DNA of 64,000 nucleotides, taken from positions 22,032,527-22,096,526 of the forward strand of contig OX485808.1 of the NCBI GenBank assembly GCA_950295325.1, in the 5' to 3' direction. Position numbers and translations under genes: made by a program. Each line of letters opens with the position of its first letter. Position 1 is the stretch's first letter. This stretch comes from Polytrichum commune. Its lineage: Eukaryota; Streptophyta; Polytrichopsida; Polytrichales; Polytrichaceae. The notes beneath the pieces are model-generated. The model was given only the letters and a program-made list of their open reading frames with translations. It was not told where the DNA came from and did not search any database. This document shows positions 23,206 to 35,375 of this stretch, in pieces.

Positions 23206-23680
23206 TAAGCGTGCCTAATTTGGTTGTTGATCCTCGTTGGACGCCACACTTGAATGTTGCGTGTATTATGTGTGGAGTTAAGAACGGACATCAACAATTC
23301 ACGTGTTTAGCACAGATTGGACCACCTCTTCAAAATTTTGTGAAGTGTTCCAAGTTCAACAGTCACTACAAGGATCACGAGGTCATTGCCGCTACGAAGG
23401 AGACTTTTAAGTCTCCAAATGTATCACACTAATAGATTTAAATCCACTTATAGTGAAAAACAACCAATGACAATAAACATGCGATCCTCGTAATGAGTCA
23501 ACATAATTTCGGGGGGGGGGGGACCTATATGATCATCTACAAAGAAAACATGCCCAAAAACTTATGAGGAATGATGACAATGGTCCCAATCCCAATTTGC
23601 TAATCACATCTTCTTGTTACTAATCACATGCTTAATACCTATCCTAGTAGGAGTGGACTAATTAGAAGGAGGCGAAAAAA
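23206..23680 (+). repeat. Family C dispersed repeat, copy C3
   Basis: Diverged third tandem copy with GTGTGGAGTTAAGAACGGACA, a 12-G tract at 23511-23522 followed directly by ACCTATATGATCA, and TTGCTAATCACA. The ORF at 23211-23432 falls within it and is not judged real. Confidence 0.55.
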
Positions 23681-25183
23681 ACACACCAACAATCCAAGTA
23701 ACCTTGTAGGCACATTAAGTTATGCACTTGTAAGGTTGGTTGTGGGCGATGTGAGTGTCACCGCAAACGAGGCATCTCTTGGGGTTGTGCCTTGTGATTC
23801 GGTGTTGGGCACATGGGCCGCCTTAAGAAGTTAGTGTCATCTTCAAGGGTTGGCGAGTCTTGGAATTAAATTTTGTACCATGGGAGCAATCTTCACATGA
23901 GCTTCAGTTAGGGTACAATAAGTTGGTTATGGTGTAACTTGGAGTGCCAGAAAGACCCACCGTCCTAGAATGAATGTTGCAGTCGATCTAGGTAGGTGAG
24001 AGAAAGAGAAAGAGAAAGAGAGAGAGAGAGAGATTTGGAATTATCGTATACAAACAAAGTACCTTACATCCACCCAACATAAAAATAAAAAAATAAAAAA
24101 AAGCATGAAATAGTATGCAACCCAGAGGTTGCTTTTTGAAGTCGATTTGACAGCGGGATTAGGTTCAACCACTAACTTTCCATGTCCAATTTCTCTCATA
24201 TCTGTCTAGAAAATGTGACCCTAATTTCAATGATTGTAGCTGAAGATTTGTATTTATTTATTTATTTATTTATTTTCCCTTTTTGGACAAATCCAACCGT
24301 ATAGATGTTTGTAGGCTAGAGGTGAACACTCATGGTTCATATTTTAATCGTTGAAAATATATTGTGTAAGAGATTATAATAGGAATGTTAATAATGGTCT
24401 TGAGGGGTAGCAATTTAGAAATTAAATTAGGGTTGGTTGTTTGATCGAACCTCCGCTCAAATCATCTTCAAATGACAAAATGTTACCCTCATTAAAAAAA
24501 GGAGGAGGGGGGGGGGCAATACACCTACTCAAATCAACTCACAAATCTTGAAACCATTGCTTTGTGATTTTTTTTGAAAAGTTTTGCAATTTGAGGCAAT
24601 GGTGCCATAATTTTCACATGCATTTACACTGACCAACACATGTGCAGCTAAAAAAATTAGTGGTAGATGTTTAGGATATGTTGCGTTTGAGTGTCATGCA
24701 AATTCTCAAATCGATTGGGAATCATTTGGCACATGAGGATCAACCCAAAAAAAATGTTTAGGATATGATGCCCCTCAATTGCGGAGGTGACAAATGTCAA
24801 GTTTTGGTTCGTCGATCGGTTCCACTGTAAACTAGATGAGAGAAAATTGGCATATTTGAATTAATCCAAAAATAGACAACTCTATTGAATTAAAATTGTC
24901 CACGTGGTAGGATATAGTAGACTTGAACATGAACAATAGGAGTAGTTGAAACGGTTAAGAAACCATCCAAACTAGTGTCAAAGGGTTGCATAGGACATTA
25001 AGGGTTAAGGACTTGGAATTAGTCTAGTCAAGGTCATTTGAGACGAAGCGACAAAAACCAATAGGGGGTCAAGGTTTTATGTTGGATGGATGAGAGGAGC
25101 GCATGTATACAATAGTTCCCTCTCTCCATATAGGTACACTACCTGTATTGATTGATTGATTGATTAGTAGATAGATAAATGTA
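23681..25183. other. Gene-free spacer with microsatellites
   Basis: No recognisable gene. Simple repeats are (GA)n with GAAA variants at about 24000-24033 and (TTTA)n at about 24249-24274. A 10-G tract is at 24507-24516 and (TTGA)n lies at about 25147-25166. A short segment at 25075-25125 (TTATGTTGGATGGATGAGAGG) resembles 50818-50870. Confidence 0.4.
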
Positions 25184-26781
25184 CACTCTAAACTCCTTGG
25201 TATCACACCTATGGCAACCAAAGTGCACATGATGTTATAAAGTTTTGTAGTGTTCACATGGATGTGTGATAATAGAGAATTAGTATAGCATGTGACATTA
25301 TGGAATAACACAAAATGCAACATTGTGTTGTTGAAATTGATGATTTCATACTTGTGACACAAATTATCTTCCTGAGTTGCACAAATACGCAAAGCTTATG
25401 GTATGATCGGACAGTCCAAGAAGTCGAGAAACACTTTGTACATGACTTTGGTGCAAGATCCAACACGGAGCATACTGGTAAGATTATGAAGAGGGTGGTG
25501 GGGAGGATGAGACAATATTCAAAAGAGAAGAACTTTACCTTGATATGATTCATTTACATAAATTTATAGAATATTCCTCAATTTAGCAAAGAAGTTTGAA
25601 AGATGTCAACATGTAACTGGTCGGGACTTGGAAACACTAGGATCTTCACCGATTATGCCCAAAATCCTCCCCGGACACTAACAACCATGTATGCAAAATG
25701 GTTGAAACTTTGACTCATAGACCCCCATAAATGAGCATGTAATTTGGCACCACATCAACCCTCATGCAAAAATGATCCACTTTTTTCACGGACTAACCGA
25801 CAATTATGAGGGACATAGATTTTGCCAATTTGAGCTCACCAAAATTCATCTCAAGAAACATACATGGAAAAGAAATATCAATATAAGATTCATCAACCAA
25901 ATGCATACATGAATGCAACTCGCCTCAACTACCCTTTCATATTTCAAAGAGATGGCGTTGCAAAGGTCAACAAATTCTTCCATGTTGATATGGAGACAAC
26001 CGACACATCAAATTCCCGACATAGACGAAACCCCAAGCATATGATGAAGAATTCCACTATTTGCTAAGAAGATATTTACAATATTCAAGAATTGGTGTAC
26101 AAAAACAAACTTTGAAGTCATCACTATTGGCTACTGCATAAAATATTTCTTCTATATCCTCATTGGCAATTGATGGAAGTGTCCTACAACAATACCAATT
26201 CCGTGGTGCTCAGTCTCATATTCCCAACAACTCAACTTCTAAGGATATGTAGAAAGAAAAATTAACAGGGCTTGCATTTGAGATTTGTAAGTGATGACCT
26301 TCACAGTGAGTAATGCACACACATGTATGTCTTCAACTCCTTAAAGAGCTTCCCACATTGATGGATTGCATTACCGAGAGATGTGCAGCACAAGTGAGAG
26401 GGAGGAGACCAGGGATCATGATTAGGGTTTTAGAAGAAATCCTCACATGGGAAATCTACCATATCATAACATACGATCCATCTTCACATGTCAACCTCCC
26501 ACTTGGCCTTTCCAGGCAGTGTGGTAGATCATGCACTAATATGTCAACAAGTGGCATAAGAAAAAGAAGAAGAAGACACTCCACATATTGAGACGTGGCA
26601 CAATTCGAGGGTGTGGGTTGACTTCTCAGGTGGTTTGCATTACTGGCATAACATGTGATATAAGGAAAAAAATATGATAACAAGGAGTGAGATCTGAACT
26701 AAGAACATCCATTCCCTAGGGTTTTGGGATATTAGAGAGTGGGTGACATTATAAAGGTTGATATTATGGAGTTTTAAGGTG
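25184..26781. mobile_element. TIR element family B, copy B2 (long form with internal insertion)
   Basis: Left end CACTCTAAACTCC at 25184 and right end GGAGTTTTAAGGTG ending at 26781, both bordered by TA. About 140 bp at the left and 330 bp at the right match B1. Roughly 1.1 kb in the middle (about 25320-26450) is absent from B1. Part of that extra segment (about 25575-25700) also occurs at 54140-54250, so it is at least partly a separate repeat inserted here. The interior open stretches of 67-77 codons showed no transposase motif I recognise. Confidence 0.65.
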
Positions 26782-26784
26782 TAC

Positions 26785-28490
26785 ATGCAATTGAAAAAAG
26801 TTTGCAAATTTTATGATTACAAGTGTTTTGACCCTTTCAAGAACATTCTAGAAAATAATATAAAGAAAATCATCTGGAAGGTTTTTGTGTGACATCTTGA
26901 GACCCAAAAGGAGCCTCTTGGACTTTTATGGGCTGACTTCTAAGTGTCCAAGAGGTCCCATTTGGACCTCTCCTTCCACAAAAATGTGCGATTGACCTAC
27001 AATACATGCTTCCATTTCTAACCAATTGTGTAAAAATAATTCTATCCAAAATTTAATCCTTCACACTTTTTGTAACTAACTGATTGGGTAATGTATTATT
27101 ATTCTTATTCTTATTAAAGACTCAAGCTCAAATAGACACATCTCTCTCTCTCTCTTCATGACACAAGAAATTGCACTAAATTAAGTTTCAAATGGTAAAC
27201 AAAAAAAAACCATGATTATGAGACTTGATGAGAGTTGTGGAATTGTCTACACAAATTAAAGAGGCCCATTATGAGTCTTGAGATGTCGTATGGAGGTACT
27301 TAAGGTTGCTTCTTGCTATTATTCATTGAGAATATTGAAAGCGAGCCTTAACATCAATACAAACATCAATCATAGAATGATACACACACATTTGTAAAAC
27401 GAATTGACGAATTTGGACTCGTATGAATGATCTAGATTCATACTCACATTCAATATCCTTTGCCCACATTGTTGTTACTCTACATGAGCATTTTCTCTTC
27501 CTCTTTGAAGTAGGTTCTCTTAAACCGGATTGTCAATCTCATAGACAAAGTAAAATTTCGACGGTGTTTCTTATTAAGGACTCGTACAAGCTTATTGCGT
27601 GCGTGGCCGGCCTAGAAATGTATATCGGTGCCTTTAAGGCTTGGGGTTAGGCTTTGGAGAGTCGAATCTTTGGAGGATCCTTTAACATGGGGCCTCGATA
27701 TTGCTTTGGCCTTAGTCCTAGTAATTAAACTGCCAAATCGCCACTTTCCTTCATTCTCTTGCCTTCTATTTGTGGGGTGCTCTTGACTCATGCGCGTGTC
27801 AACTGCAGCCTTTGTGTCAAGAAAGTTGCCTTTTGCAGAAAAATGATGTGTGGAAGTGACAGCCTTTTGGGCTTACGTTTTGTCGTGAAGTTGGAAAGCA
27901 AGGGCCACTACACTAAATATCCGATTTAAGTGTGGCCCACACCGTGTTGATCATCACCCCCCCCCCCCATGTTAAACCTTCAAAAAGCGCAAGTGAAATC
28001 TCTTCATAAATGACTAAAAAGGTCTATCCCCAATTCAACATCTTATTGAAGAAAACAAATGCGTACTTTCTATGGTAGACATGACCACCATATGGATGGC
28101 ATCTTTGTGACGTTGTTAGGATTGTTGAAAACCACAATTCATCCATCCGTGTGTCTAAAACAGAAGATTATAACGTAAGACATGTACATTGTTATGGCCA
28201 TGCAGAGACTGTTGTCTGAAAGAAAAAGAAAGAAATGATCCTACTCGACTTTTAGGGGTTGGTTGTCTTGAAATCGTTGGGTGGCAAATAGGGAGGGTGT
28301 CATATGACACTTGGTGATGCTACATGACAAAGCATGAAAACCATTCTAACTAACAAAAGGCACATCAATTGTGATGTCATATTAATCTGGATGTTTAGTG
28401 AAATCATCCTAAGTCGCCATCATTACATGTCTTTTCCTCTTTGAGATGTCACCCCCCCCTTTTGGTTTGTGGATAGTTCATTTTAATTGG
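26785..28490. other. Gene-free spacer
   Basis: No gene recognised. A 12-C tract is at 27957-27968 and 8 C at 28452-28459. A patch of higher GC at 27500-27900 has no conserved coding frame. Confidence 0.4.
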
Positions 28491-28496
28491 GTCCCC

Positions 28497-29095
28497 TAGG
28501 GGGTGGGCTGTTCATTGGAAACTTGAATGACGTGCATGGGTGGCTATGAAATAAAACCCCCTGCATATACGAGAATTTCATAAAGAAAAACAAGTGTATA
28601 CATACTAACGGCATGCTAGAAAGTGGATTCATGTATTTATACTGAGTTTTTCAATGTATTGTAATAAATGCCTCCATTACATGTACAAAATATAAATCAT
28701 GAATTAAATAAACATTTCTCACATATAAATGCACTTTCCCTTTCACTTTCCAATAAGAAGGTTATTGAATCATTTTTTCATTCATAGTATGTAACTCAAC
28801 GATTGCATCAAGCAAACAAAGACAATAACATAATAACTTCTCCACAATCCAAAGAAACTCAAGGGAGCCCATGAGCCTTCACTTGTAAAAGCCTAAAAGC
28901 CTAATGCAAAGCCTATCAAGAGACAAGGTAGTCATTAAGGACTATTACCGTATGACAACAATGAATGAAAACGTGAATTGGATGGAACTAGCCATCTATT
29001 GTCATTTTTTCCTCTAAACCCTAGAACCCCCTTTTGTACATTTATCTTTACTTCAACATTCTTAACAACCTCTTTAAATGTACACACTAGATTTT
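28497..29095 (+). repeat. Direct repeat family E, copy 1
   Basis: About 600 bp matching 30583-31185 in direct orientation. It starts near TTCATTGGAAAC and ends at GTACACACTAG. The best-conserved block is GAGACAAGGTAGTCATTAAG followed by GACTATTACCGTATGACAA. A TATTTATACT box lies near 28636. The pair could be remnants of long terminal repeats, but no TG...CA ends, primer-binding site or polyprotein was seen, so it is left as a repeat. Confidence 0.6.
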
Positions 29096-30179
29096 TTATT
29101 TTATTTAAAAAAAAAACTCTCCCTTATGTATAATATGTGCGCTAATCCCTCAAATAATACCCCTTCTTACTCTCATGTTAGTTCATACATGGTATGAAAA
29201 GTCCACCCCATGAGTTGGGTCCAACCATACCAATTCAAAGTTGTCCAGTATGTTAACCTTAAATGCTAATTCAACAAGTAACTTTTTTAGTTTTTTAATG
29301 TGTTATGTTATAGTTGATTGAATTTCATCCCATGTAATATTTGAGGATGTGGAGGGGGGGGGGGGTCCCATTTCAAACATGAAGCATCTAAGCCTTGACC
29401 AACATCTTGGACTTGGATCTCCTATCTTTGACAAGGTTTGCTTTGTGTTTGGAGATTGTTTCCTTTTGAGACATCTCCCTAACGTAATGCTTTGTTCTCA
29501 AGTGAATTTGAATATGGTGAGGTTGCACTTAGTGGTGCATTTCTTTTTTATTTATTCTAAAACACACATTTTTAAATGCATTTTAAAGTACTCAACAAAT
29601 TTTGAGGCATTTTTAATGTTTTTTATCATAAATTCACGACTATAGTCAGTCCAGGCCAATAGGGCAAATATAAACACGCTCAACTTTGCCATTTGTTCCA
29701 TATTACCATATAGCATTAGTACATTTAAACTCAATGGCAGTGTCTGAGCCTTGACTGTTGCCACACGAACTGACAAATACTAGAATACATAACGCACCAC
29801 ATGGCACACTGGACAAGTCGTGAATGATGGTTTGCATTCACAATGTCTTCATTCTTGGATCAATACTTGGGCGGAGAAGAGCTCGAAGAATTGATCTTAG
29901 AAGAGGGGAATGTTTTCGACAATGATTTGCAATAAAGGATCTCACAGATTGATGTCTTTGGTGATTTTCAATTAAAAAAACATTTTATAGTGCCGCCTCT
30001 GACCTCTAGAATAAAAAATGCAACAGTAGTTGCACTTCACGCACCTTTACATACAACCAGAGAATACAACAACAACAACGACATTGATGGTTGTAGTTTA
30101 TTTTCTTTGTCTCTATTTTTAGCTTGATATATAAAGAGGAATAAGGTGCATTGAAAATGACCACAACCACCAACACTTC
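29096..30179. other. Spacer between family E copies
   Basis: Contains a 12-G tract at 29354-29365. The 98-codon open stretch at 29349-29645 encodes no domain I recognise. A segment at about 29118-29186 reappears inverted at about 31192-31260 next to the second E copy. Confidence 0.4.
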
Positions 30180-30565
30180 TCTTTAGGTAGACGTACCTAA
30201 CACATCAAGAATAAGGACACCTATATTTGGGTGGTGCATCATTAGGTGTGGATCTAAGGACGGACACCAAAAAGATATGTGTGTGCAAGAGATTGGATCA
30301 CATACGCAAAACATGCTGACCATTCTAGGCCCGATAGTCAACATGATAGGAAGGATCTATATATGACCGCTTAATGAGCACAAGAATCTTCACTTTGATA
30401 ACGAATGAGATATCCATATGAGCTCCAAACCTATGGGCAAACGGCACGATTTGAATTTGTTTATCATCATCTCACACTAATTGTGTATTTGATATCCTAC
30501 AAGAAGTGGGTGCATAGAGAAAGTGTTGAAGAACACAAGTCTACCTTACTTCATCAACTTCAATA
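30180..30565 (+). repeat. Family C dispersed repeat, copy C4
   Basis: Contains AGGTGTGGATCTAAGGACGGA, AAAGATATGTGTG, GATCTATATATGACCGC, TTTATCATCATC and TGTGTATTTGATATCCTAC in family order. It has no poly-G tract at the usual position, where GGAAGGATC is found instead. Confidence 0.6.
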
Positions 30566-30582
30566 TAGGCGTAGGTAGTTGA

Positions 30583-31185
30583 GGCCAATGGGTGGACTTC
30601 TTCATTGGAAACCTAAATGATGTGTGTGGGTCACTACAAAATTAAACCCTCTATCTACAAGAAGTTTACAGAGAAAAACAAATGTGTACATACAAATGGT
30701 AGGCTAGAGAATGCACTCGTGTATTTATACTAAGCTTTTCAATTTAATGTAGTAAATGCCCTCCACTACGTATACAAAATAAAAATCATCAATAAAGTAG
30801 GCCTTTATTGCATACACTTTCAACTTCTAATTAAAATGTCATTGAACATTTTTTTATTCATAGCATGTAAACTCAATGATTGCATCAAACAAACAAAGAT
30901 AAGAGCACAATAACTTAGCCTTAATCCGAAAAGAAACTCAAAGGAGCACATGAGCGCTCAAAGAGCCTCCAATTTGTAAATACCTAGAACCCTAATGCAA
31001 ACCATGCCAAGAGACAAGGTAGTCATTAAGGACTATTACCGTATGACAATAATGGATGGAAATGTGAATTGGATGAAATCAACACATCTAATGTTAATTT
31101 TTTCTCGAAACCTTAGGGGCCCCTTTTGTACATCTGCCTTTACTTTAAAAACATTAATAGCCTTTTTAACTGTACACACTAGAGA
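30583..31185 (+). repeat. Direct repeat family E, copy 2
   Basis: Second copy of the ~600-bp repeat at 28497-29095. The block around GGTAGTCATTAAGGACTATT is essentially identical in both. A TATTTATACTAAG box lies near 30730. Confidence 0.6.
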
Positions 31186-31189
31186 GAAA

Positions 31190-31599
31190 TAACACCCTAA
31201 CGTGAGTGTGAGAAGGGGTTTTGTTTGAGGTATTAGTGTATATATTATACACAAGGGAAGTTGACGATAGTCGCCATGATGTTTGTATTTTGGTTTGCTT
31301 TCTTTGAATCTCTTTTGTTTGTGCTTAGCATGTGGGATCAAGAGAGAACTTCAAGGCCAACACATGGTAGAGGGGTTGTGGGAGAAAATTACTCTTAGAC
31401 AAAGTCCACTAGGATCCCATTGGCACAATCAGCATCTCCTCAACTAGATAGATAGAAACTCCAATCCCTTTTAAGGGGTCGGCGTGAATAAAGTGTCTGT
31501 TCGTAATGCCAATGACCCGATGCCCACCGGACAAGGGGACATTGGGACAATATTACTCTCCCCTTTCAAGGATGGACACTATAGTGACACACTATACAA
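31190..31599. other. Spacer beside family E copy 2
   Basis: The first ~70 bp are the inverted counterpart of 29118-29186. The rest shows no gene or recognised repeat. Confidence 0.35.
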
Positions 31600-31802
31600 G
31601 TTCCTAGCTAGCCACTAGTGCCTTGAAGATACTGGACATGGTATCCCCCCAAAGGGCTTTGAGGTACCCATACAACAAGGTCCAAGGACCCCCCACCATA
31701 GTTGGGTGGACTAAGGTGGTGAGCACCACGCCGGCATGGGGAATAGAACCCACAACCTCCTCATTGGGGGCCATGAGCCCTAACCACCAAGCCAAGGCCC
31801 AT
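31600..31802 (-). mobile_element. tRNA-derived SINE (minus strand)
   Basis: Reverse complement of 31802-31600 has RNA polymerase III internal promoter boxes. The A-box-like TGGCTTGGTGGTTAGGG is at 31794-31778 and the B-box GGTTCTATTCC at 31750-31740, 44 bp between starts and the normal tRNA-like order. The downstream body contains short palindromes (GGTGCTCACC, CCACCC..GGTGGGG). Clover-leaf pairing is not convincing, so it is a SINE head and not a functional tRNA gene. The 3' end is not well defined. Confidence 0.6.
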
Positions 31803-31936
31803 GGTGCCTTCTCCTCAACTACAACTACCTTGTGTGTGAACCGGGAAAAAGATGTAGTCGTGCTTGAAGGTGGACTTGGATCACAACCACAACCTCTTGA
31901 AAACGGGCCTTACATTTGGTTGTTGTGTCTAAGGGA

Positions 31937-32300
31937 AATGGGTCCTAAGTGGCTCATTTGTTAATCAGGCTCTTAGATGTGATTGGTATGTGGTTCGGTG
32001 AGGATCAAAGAGCAAATATCATAAAGACTTATGCTTAAAAGAGATCAAACTATGTCTTCAACTATTAATAACTACTCGACACTCAATAGGGAACATAATT
32101 GAGAGGACCCATGTATCCAATTAAGAAATCAACAAACATGCACTCTTAATAACCATAACTGAATAAAGGGAGGTCTGATTTTCAATCCGGTTTTGCTTAT
32201 GTTTCATCGCAAATTTGTGAATGCAACACGAGTTTTGTTATGTAAATCTAATCAGTTGAAGTTGGAGAACATGAAAAACAAACCAAATAACACCACATAC
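31937..32300 (+). repeat. Family C-related repeat, copy C5
   Basis: Aligns well with 59480-59830: GGTCCTAA(G/C)(T/C)GGCTC, TATGTGGTT(C/T)GGTGAGGAT, CATAAAGAC, AAGAGAT, AACTACTC and GAGGACC(C/T)ATGTATCCAA in order. It also shares AAAGAC..AAAAGAGAT with the other family C members but lacks their poly-G tract. Confidence 0.55.
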
Positions 32301-34019
32301 CTTAAATTTGTAAAAATTAATTTGATTAGTTAAAAAGTATTTAAAGTAATTCTATGTTCATCCGTTTAATTCCCATGTTAGTTTGGTTGGCTTTTTGTCC
32401 TACAAGGACATCTCTGACTCATATTATGGGAGAAGACTTCCTAAAAACAACGACAAGACAAAGTGTGTCCATATTGATATTCCATTCAAAGATAGAGACC
32501 TTGAACATGCAAAATCGCTAAGCCATTTGGAAAAATCACTCTAGGATAATTTATTCAAAGTGGATGGACGATGATTTGGAGTCATAGGCAAATCGAGAAG
32601 TTGAGGAAAACGGGGTTCTATGTAATATTTAAGATACATTATAAGACATAATGGATACAATAGGCACCTTTAAAGTTCATCACCAAGTGCAAATGATTTC
32701 CAATATTTATGTTCCCATCGAAGCACTATCAAAAGTTGTTAGATTACTTAACTTAGAAATCATGATTCATAACTGGTTGTAGGGGTGTATAAGGGCCACT
32801 TCACACATGAGCCAAGAGCCGTGACCTTGTGATGGTGAGGCCCCTTGATTCTCATCCAAAGGCCGTACCATGGGTGTTGGGAAAGCCATTTTATGTAGTC
32901 ACGGGCCCTCAAGCACAGTGTGAAGTGAGAATGGACCATGTTGCGGGACCGTTGCATATTTTGTTGGCGGAAAAAGAGGGGAGGATCTGGTTTAATATAA
33001 TATGTCTCGAACTCTATAAATTTAGGAGAATTACTTGGTGGTGTTTGTATGTCTTGGAATCTGTTCTAGAATCTGCCTTGCAATCTGTCATGAAATCTGT
33101 CATGTTGGAATTTTTTTTTAAAGTCATGGTCTCCCGGAAATTGTGTCAATTCCACCTCTTGGAGGTGGGCCTGACGCAAATTCCAATAGACCATGCACCC
33201 TTATGCACAACCTGCCATGTAGGACTCCATGTAGACTTTTCATCCACAAACTTATCTTTGGGTCTTTAGGCTTTCACCTCCTAGTGTGAAGTGAACTTGG
33301 ACGGTCTCCGCCTTTTCGACCAATGAGAGCTCTTACATTGACATGGTCATGGGCGTTCAACCTTGTGTGTGAAGTGACCCTAAGCTTAGTTGGGTAATGA
33401 GGAATATGCAAGAAAGAAAGAAAAGAAAAAAGAACGTCAACGTTTGTTTTACACTGACATGTGATGTCCATTCTCTACCTCTGGTTCATGTCCGCATGGT
33501 CATGAGGGGCAAAGGTGACTCAATAACAATTTTCACAAGTGGACTAAGAAATGTGCATTTTGATTAGTGGTTATCATTTGCAATGGGCAACGTGGTCCCC
33601 CTAGTCGATTATTCAATTTGAGAAGATAAACACCATACATATTGAGCATCTTACAACAACAATACCTGAGGTAATTATTGTGACAACATGAATATGCTCT
33701 TAACAACATTACAATGATCCCTTCACTAGAGTCAAATTTATGGACTAGTTTTCGAGATAACCCATGTTTGTAGATTGCCCAAAAGAAAACCACCTATGTA
33801 TGTCCAATGAAGTGTGACTTTGTGAATGGCTCTATTCTTCGCGAACTTGTAGTAAGATGTATGTGTTTTGGCTGATGTGGAGGTGGAACCCACACTATCC
33901 CTCCCTTGAGTCGCATTCATTGATTGATCCCATTGAATTCCTTTTCGGCCCACATTTCGTCCATTGAAATGAAATGAAATTGATTTTAAATCCAGGAAGC
34001 CAAAAGGGCGATGGGATTG
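32301..34019. other. Gene-free region with a 12-bp minisatellite
   Basis: Contains four imperfect 12-bp units of the type GAATCTGTYNTN at about 33058-33105. The 146-codon open stretch at 32829-33269 spans this minisatellite and has no recognisable domain. No gene is called. Confidence 0.35.
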
Positions 34020-34049
34020 AAAGTACTTTAGGTTGGTTTCAAACTGGTT

Positions 34050-34815
34050 GTTTCCATGGAGTGGTAGAGTGCAGTAGCCTTCGTGAGATAGAGGCTGATG
34101 GCAACCTGATGGTCCGATTGAAAGAAAGGTTCGAGGTTCTCTAGTACTGCATTCTTAAATAATGATGGAAACTTATATCTGATGAGGTTATAGTGGGGAC
34201 ACTCTCACACAACGTGTACCTCATTTTCAACTGCATTATATGAGTAAAAGTGGTATAATCTATTGTTTATGGAGATAGGGATAGTCGATCACCGTCCCAT
34301 TTCAATAGCAAGTCTATGATTTGAGGTGCGGTAAGCAACGATGATCTTGCATTGAGATGGTGTCAATGGTTGCTACAATTATTATTCACTTTTGTATATG
34401 AGGTCATCCTTGAGTTGGAGGTAACCTAGTTTCTTTCCATGAGATGGAAAGAGTTCCACTCTTTAGCAAGAAAAACCTCCTTGATATCATTAGGTGAGAT
34501 TTTTGATGTGGTTGGGTTGTCATGCGTATCCCAATGAAGTTCATCCCATGATGCTTTCCACATGGTTGTCAATTTGTGCTAGGTGTTAAAACTCTTGTTT
34601 AGCAAAATGTTGAGAAAGTGAGGTTGCTTGATTGATTGATAAAGAGGAGGGTAGGTGGACAACCCTTGTTGAAAACCCGTGGTGAGCTTAAGAGTGTTCT
34701 ATGGGAAGGTCTCCAATTTTGGCCAACAAAATATGATAGATTGTCGAAGAACCCACTTTGATGTGAGACATTGTAAAGATTCTTCAAGCCCTTCTCAAAC
34801 CCTTCCAATGAGAGT
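34050..34815 (-). mobile_element. LINE family 2 relic: RT motif and C-terminal domain
   Basis: Minus-strand relic of a different LINE. Near 34620-34690 is LTTGFQQGLSTYPPLYQSI, a decayed form of RT motif G-x-x-Q-G-x-P-L-S-P. After a deletion the frame resumes with QCKIIVAYRTSNHRLAIEMG (about 34360-34300) and then AVENEVHVV, a stop, ECPHYNLIRYKFPSLF (about 34240-34160). It ends near 34055 with SLYLTKATALYHS. The E-x-H-x(4)-C-P-x-Y-x-x-I-R arrangement is the usual C-terminal Cys/His motif of LINEs. Only about 120 residues separate the RT motif from the terminal motif, much less than in an intact element, so the central part has been lost. Confidence 0.6.
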
Positions 34816-35059
34816 TTTCCAAGTCACCTTCTCAAATTTCAGACCACATGTGAAAGTTAGACGCACCAAAGCCTTGAATAAATGGCGATTTGTAATGCCT
34901 ATACAAAGACAAAATTAGAAAATCAAATCATATTGAATGGTCATTTAAACGTATAAATATGAAAACAAAAAATCACTTTTATGGGTTAAAAGTGGGCTGG
35001 AACCACAACTCAATCACAACGGTAGTTGTGGGTACAAACACTCTTAGTGTTATTTAAGG

Positions 35060-35375
35060 CAAGCGGGTCTTAAATGGACACTTTTCTCTCTATGCCCACT
35101 TCTTGTAGGATATGAAACATGCAATTAGTCCAAGATGATTAGCATACCAAATCATGCCCATAACCACTTTCCTCATATATGTTAGAGTTTGTATAAACAT
35201 CTCATTCATTGATAAATTGAAAACTCTCTTAATTAATAAACGATCATGTAGGTCCAATCTATTTTCAACAAATGTATTTTTTCTTTTTATGTTTGTTTCT
35301 TAGATTCACATCCAACCCTAAACCACTCAAATGTAGGTGTCCATTTAAGATTAGAAACCGAATTAAGCACATCTT
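35060..35375 (-). repeat. Family C dispersed repeat, copy C6 (inverted)
   Basis: Reverse-complement copy with GTAGGATATGAAACATGCAA, GATTAGCA, CATGTAGGTCC and AGATTCACATCC, the reverse complements of family C landmarks. It marks the left edge of the gene island. Confidence 0.5.

Noticed and set aside
28497-31185. LTR retrotransposon bounded by family E repeats
   Set aside because: No TG...CA ends, primer-binding site, polypurine tract or gag/pol sequence; similarity runs through the expected LTR ends.
32822-32860. tRNA-like boxes (TGACCTTGTGATGG and GATTCTCATCC)
   Set aside because: The spacing of about 26 bp is too short for tRNA A- and B-boxes and the body does not match the SINE at 31.6 kb.
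32829-33269. 146-codon open stretch, possible gene
   Set aside because: Its middle is a 12-bp minisatellite and no conserved domain is visible.
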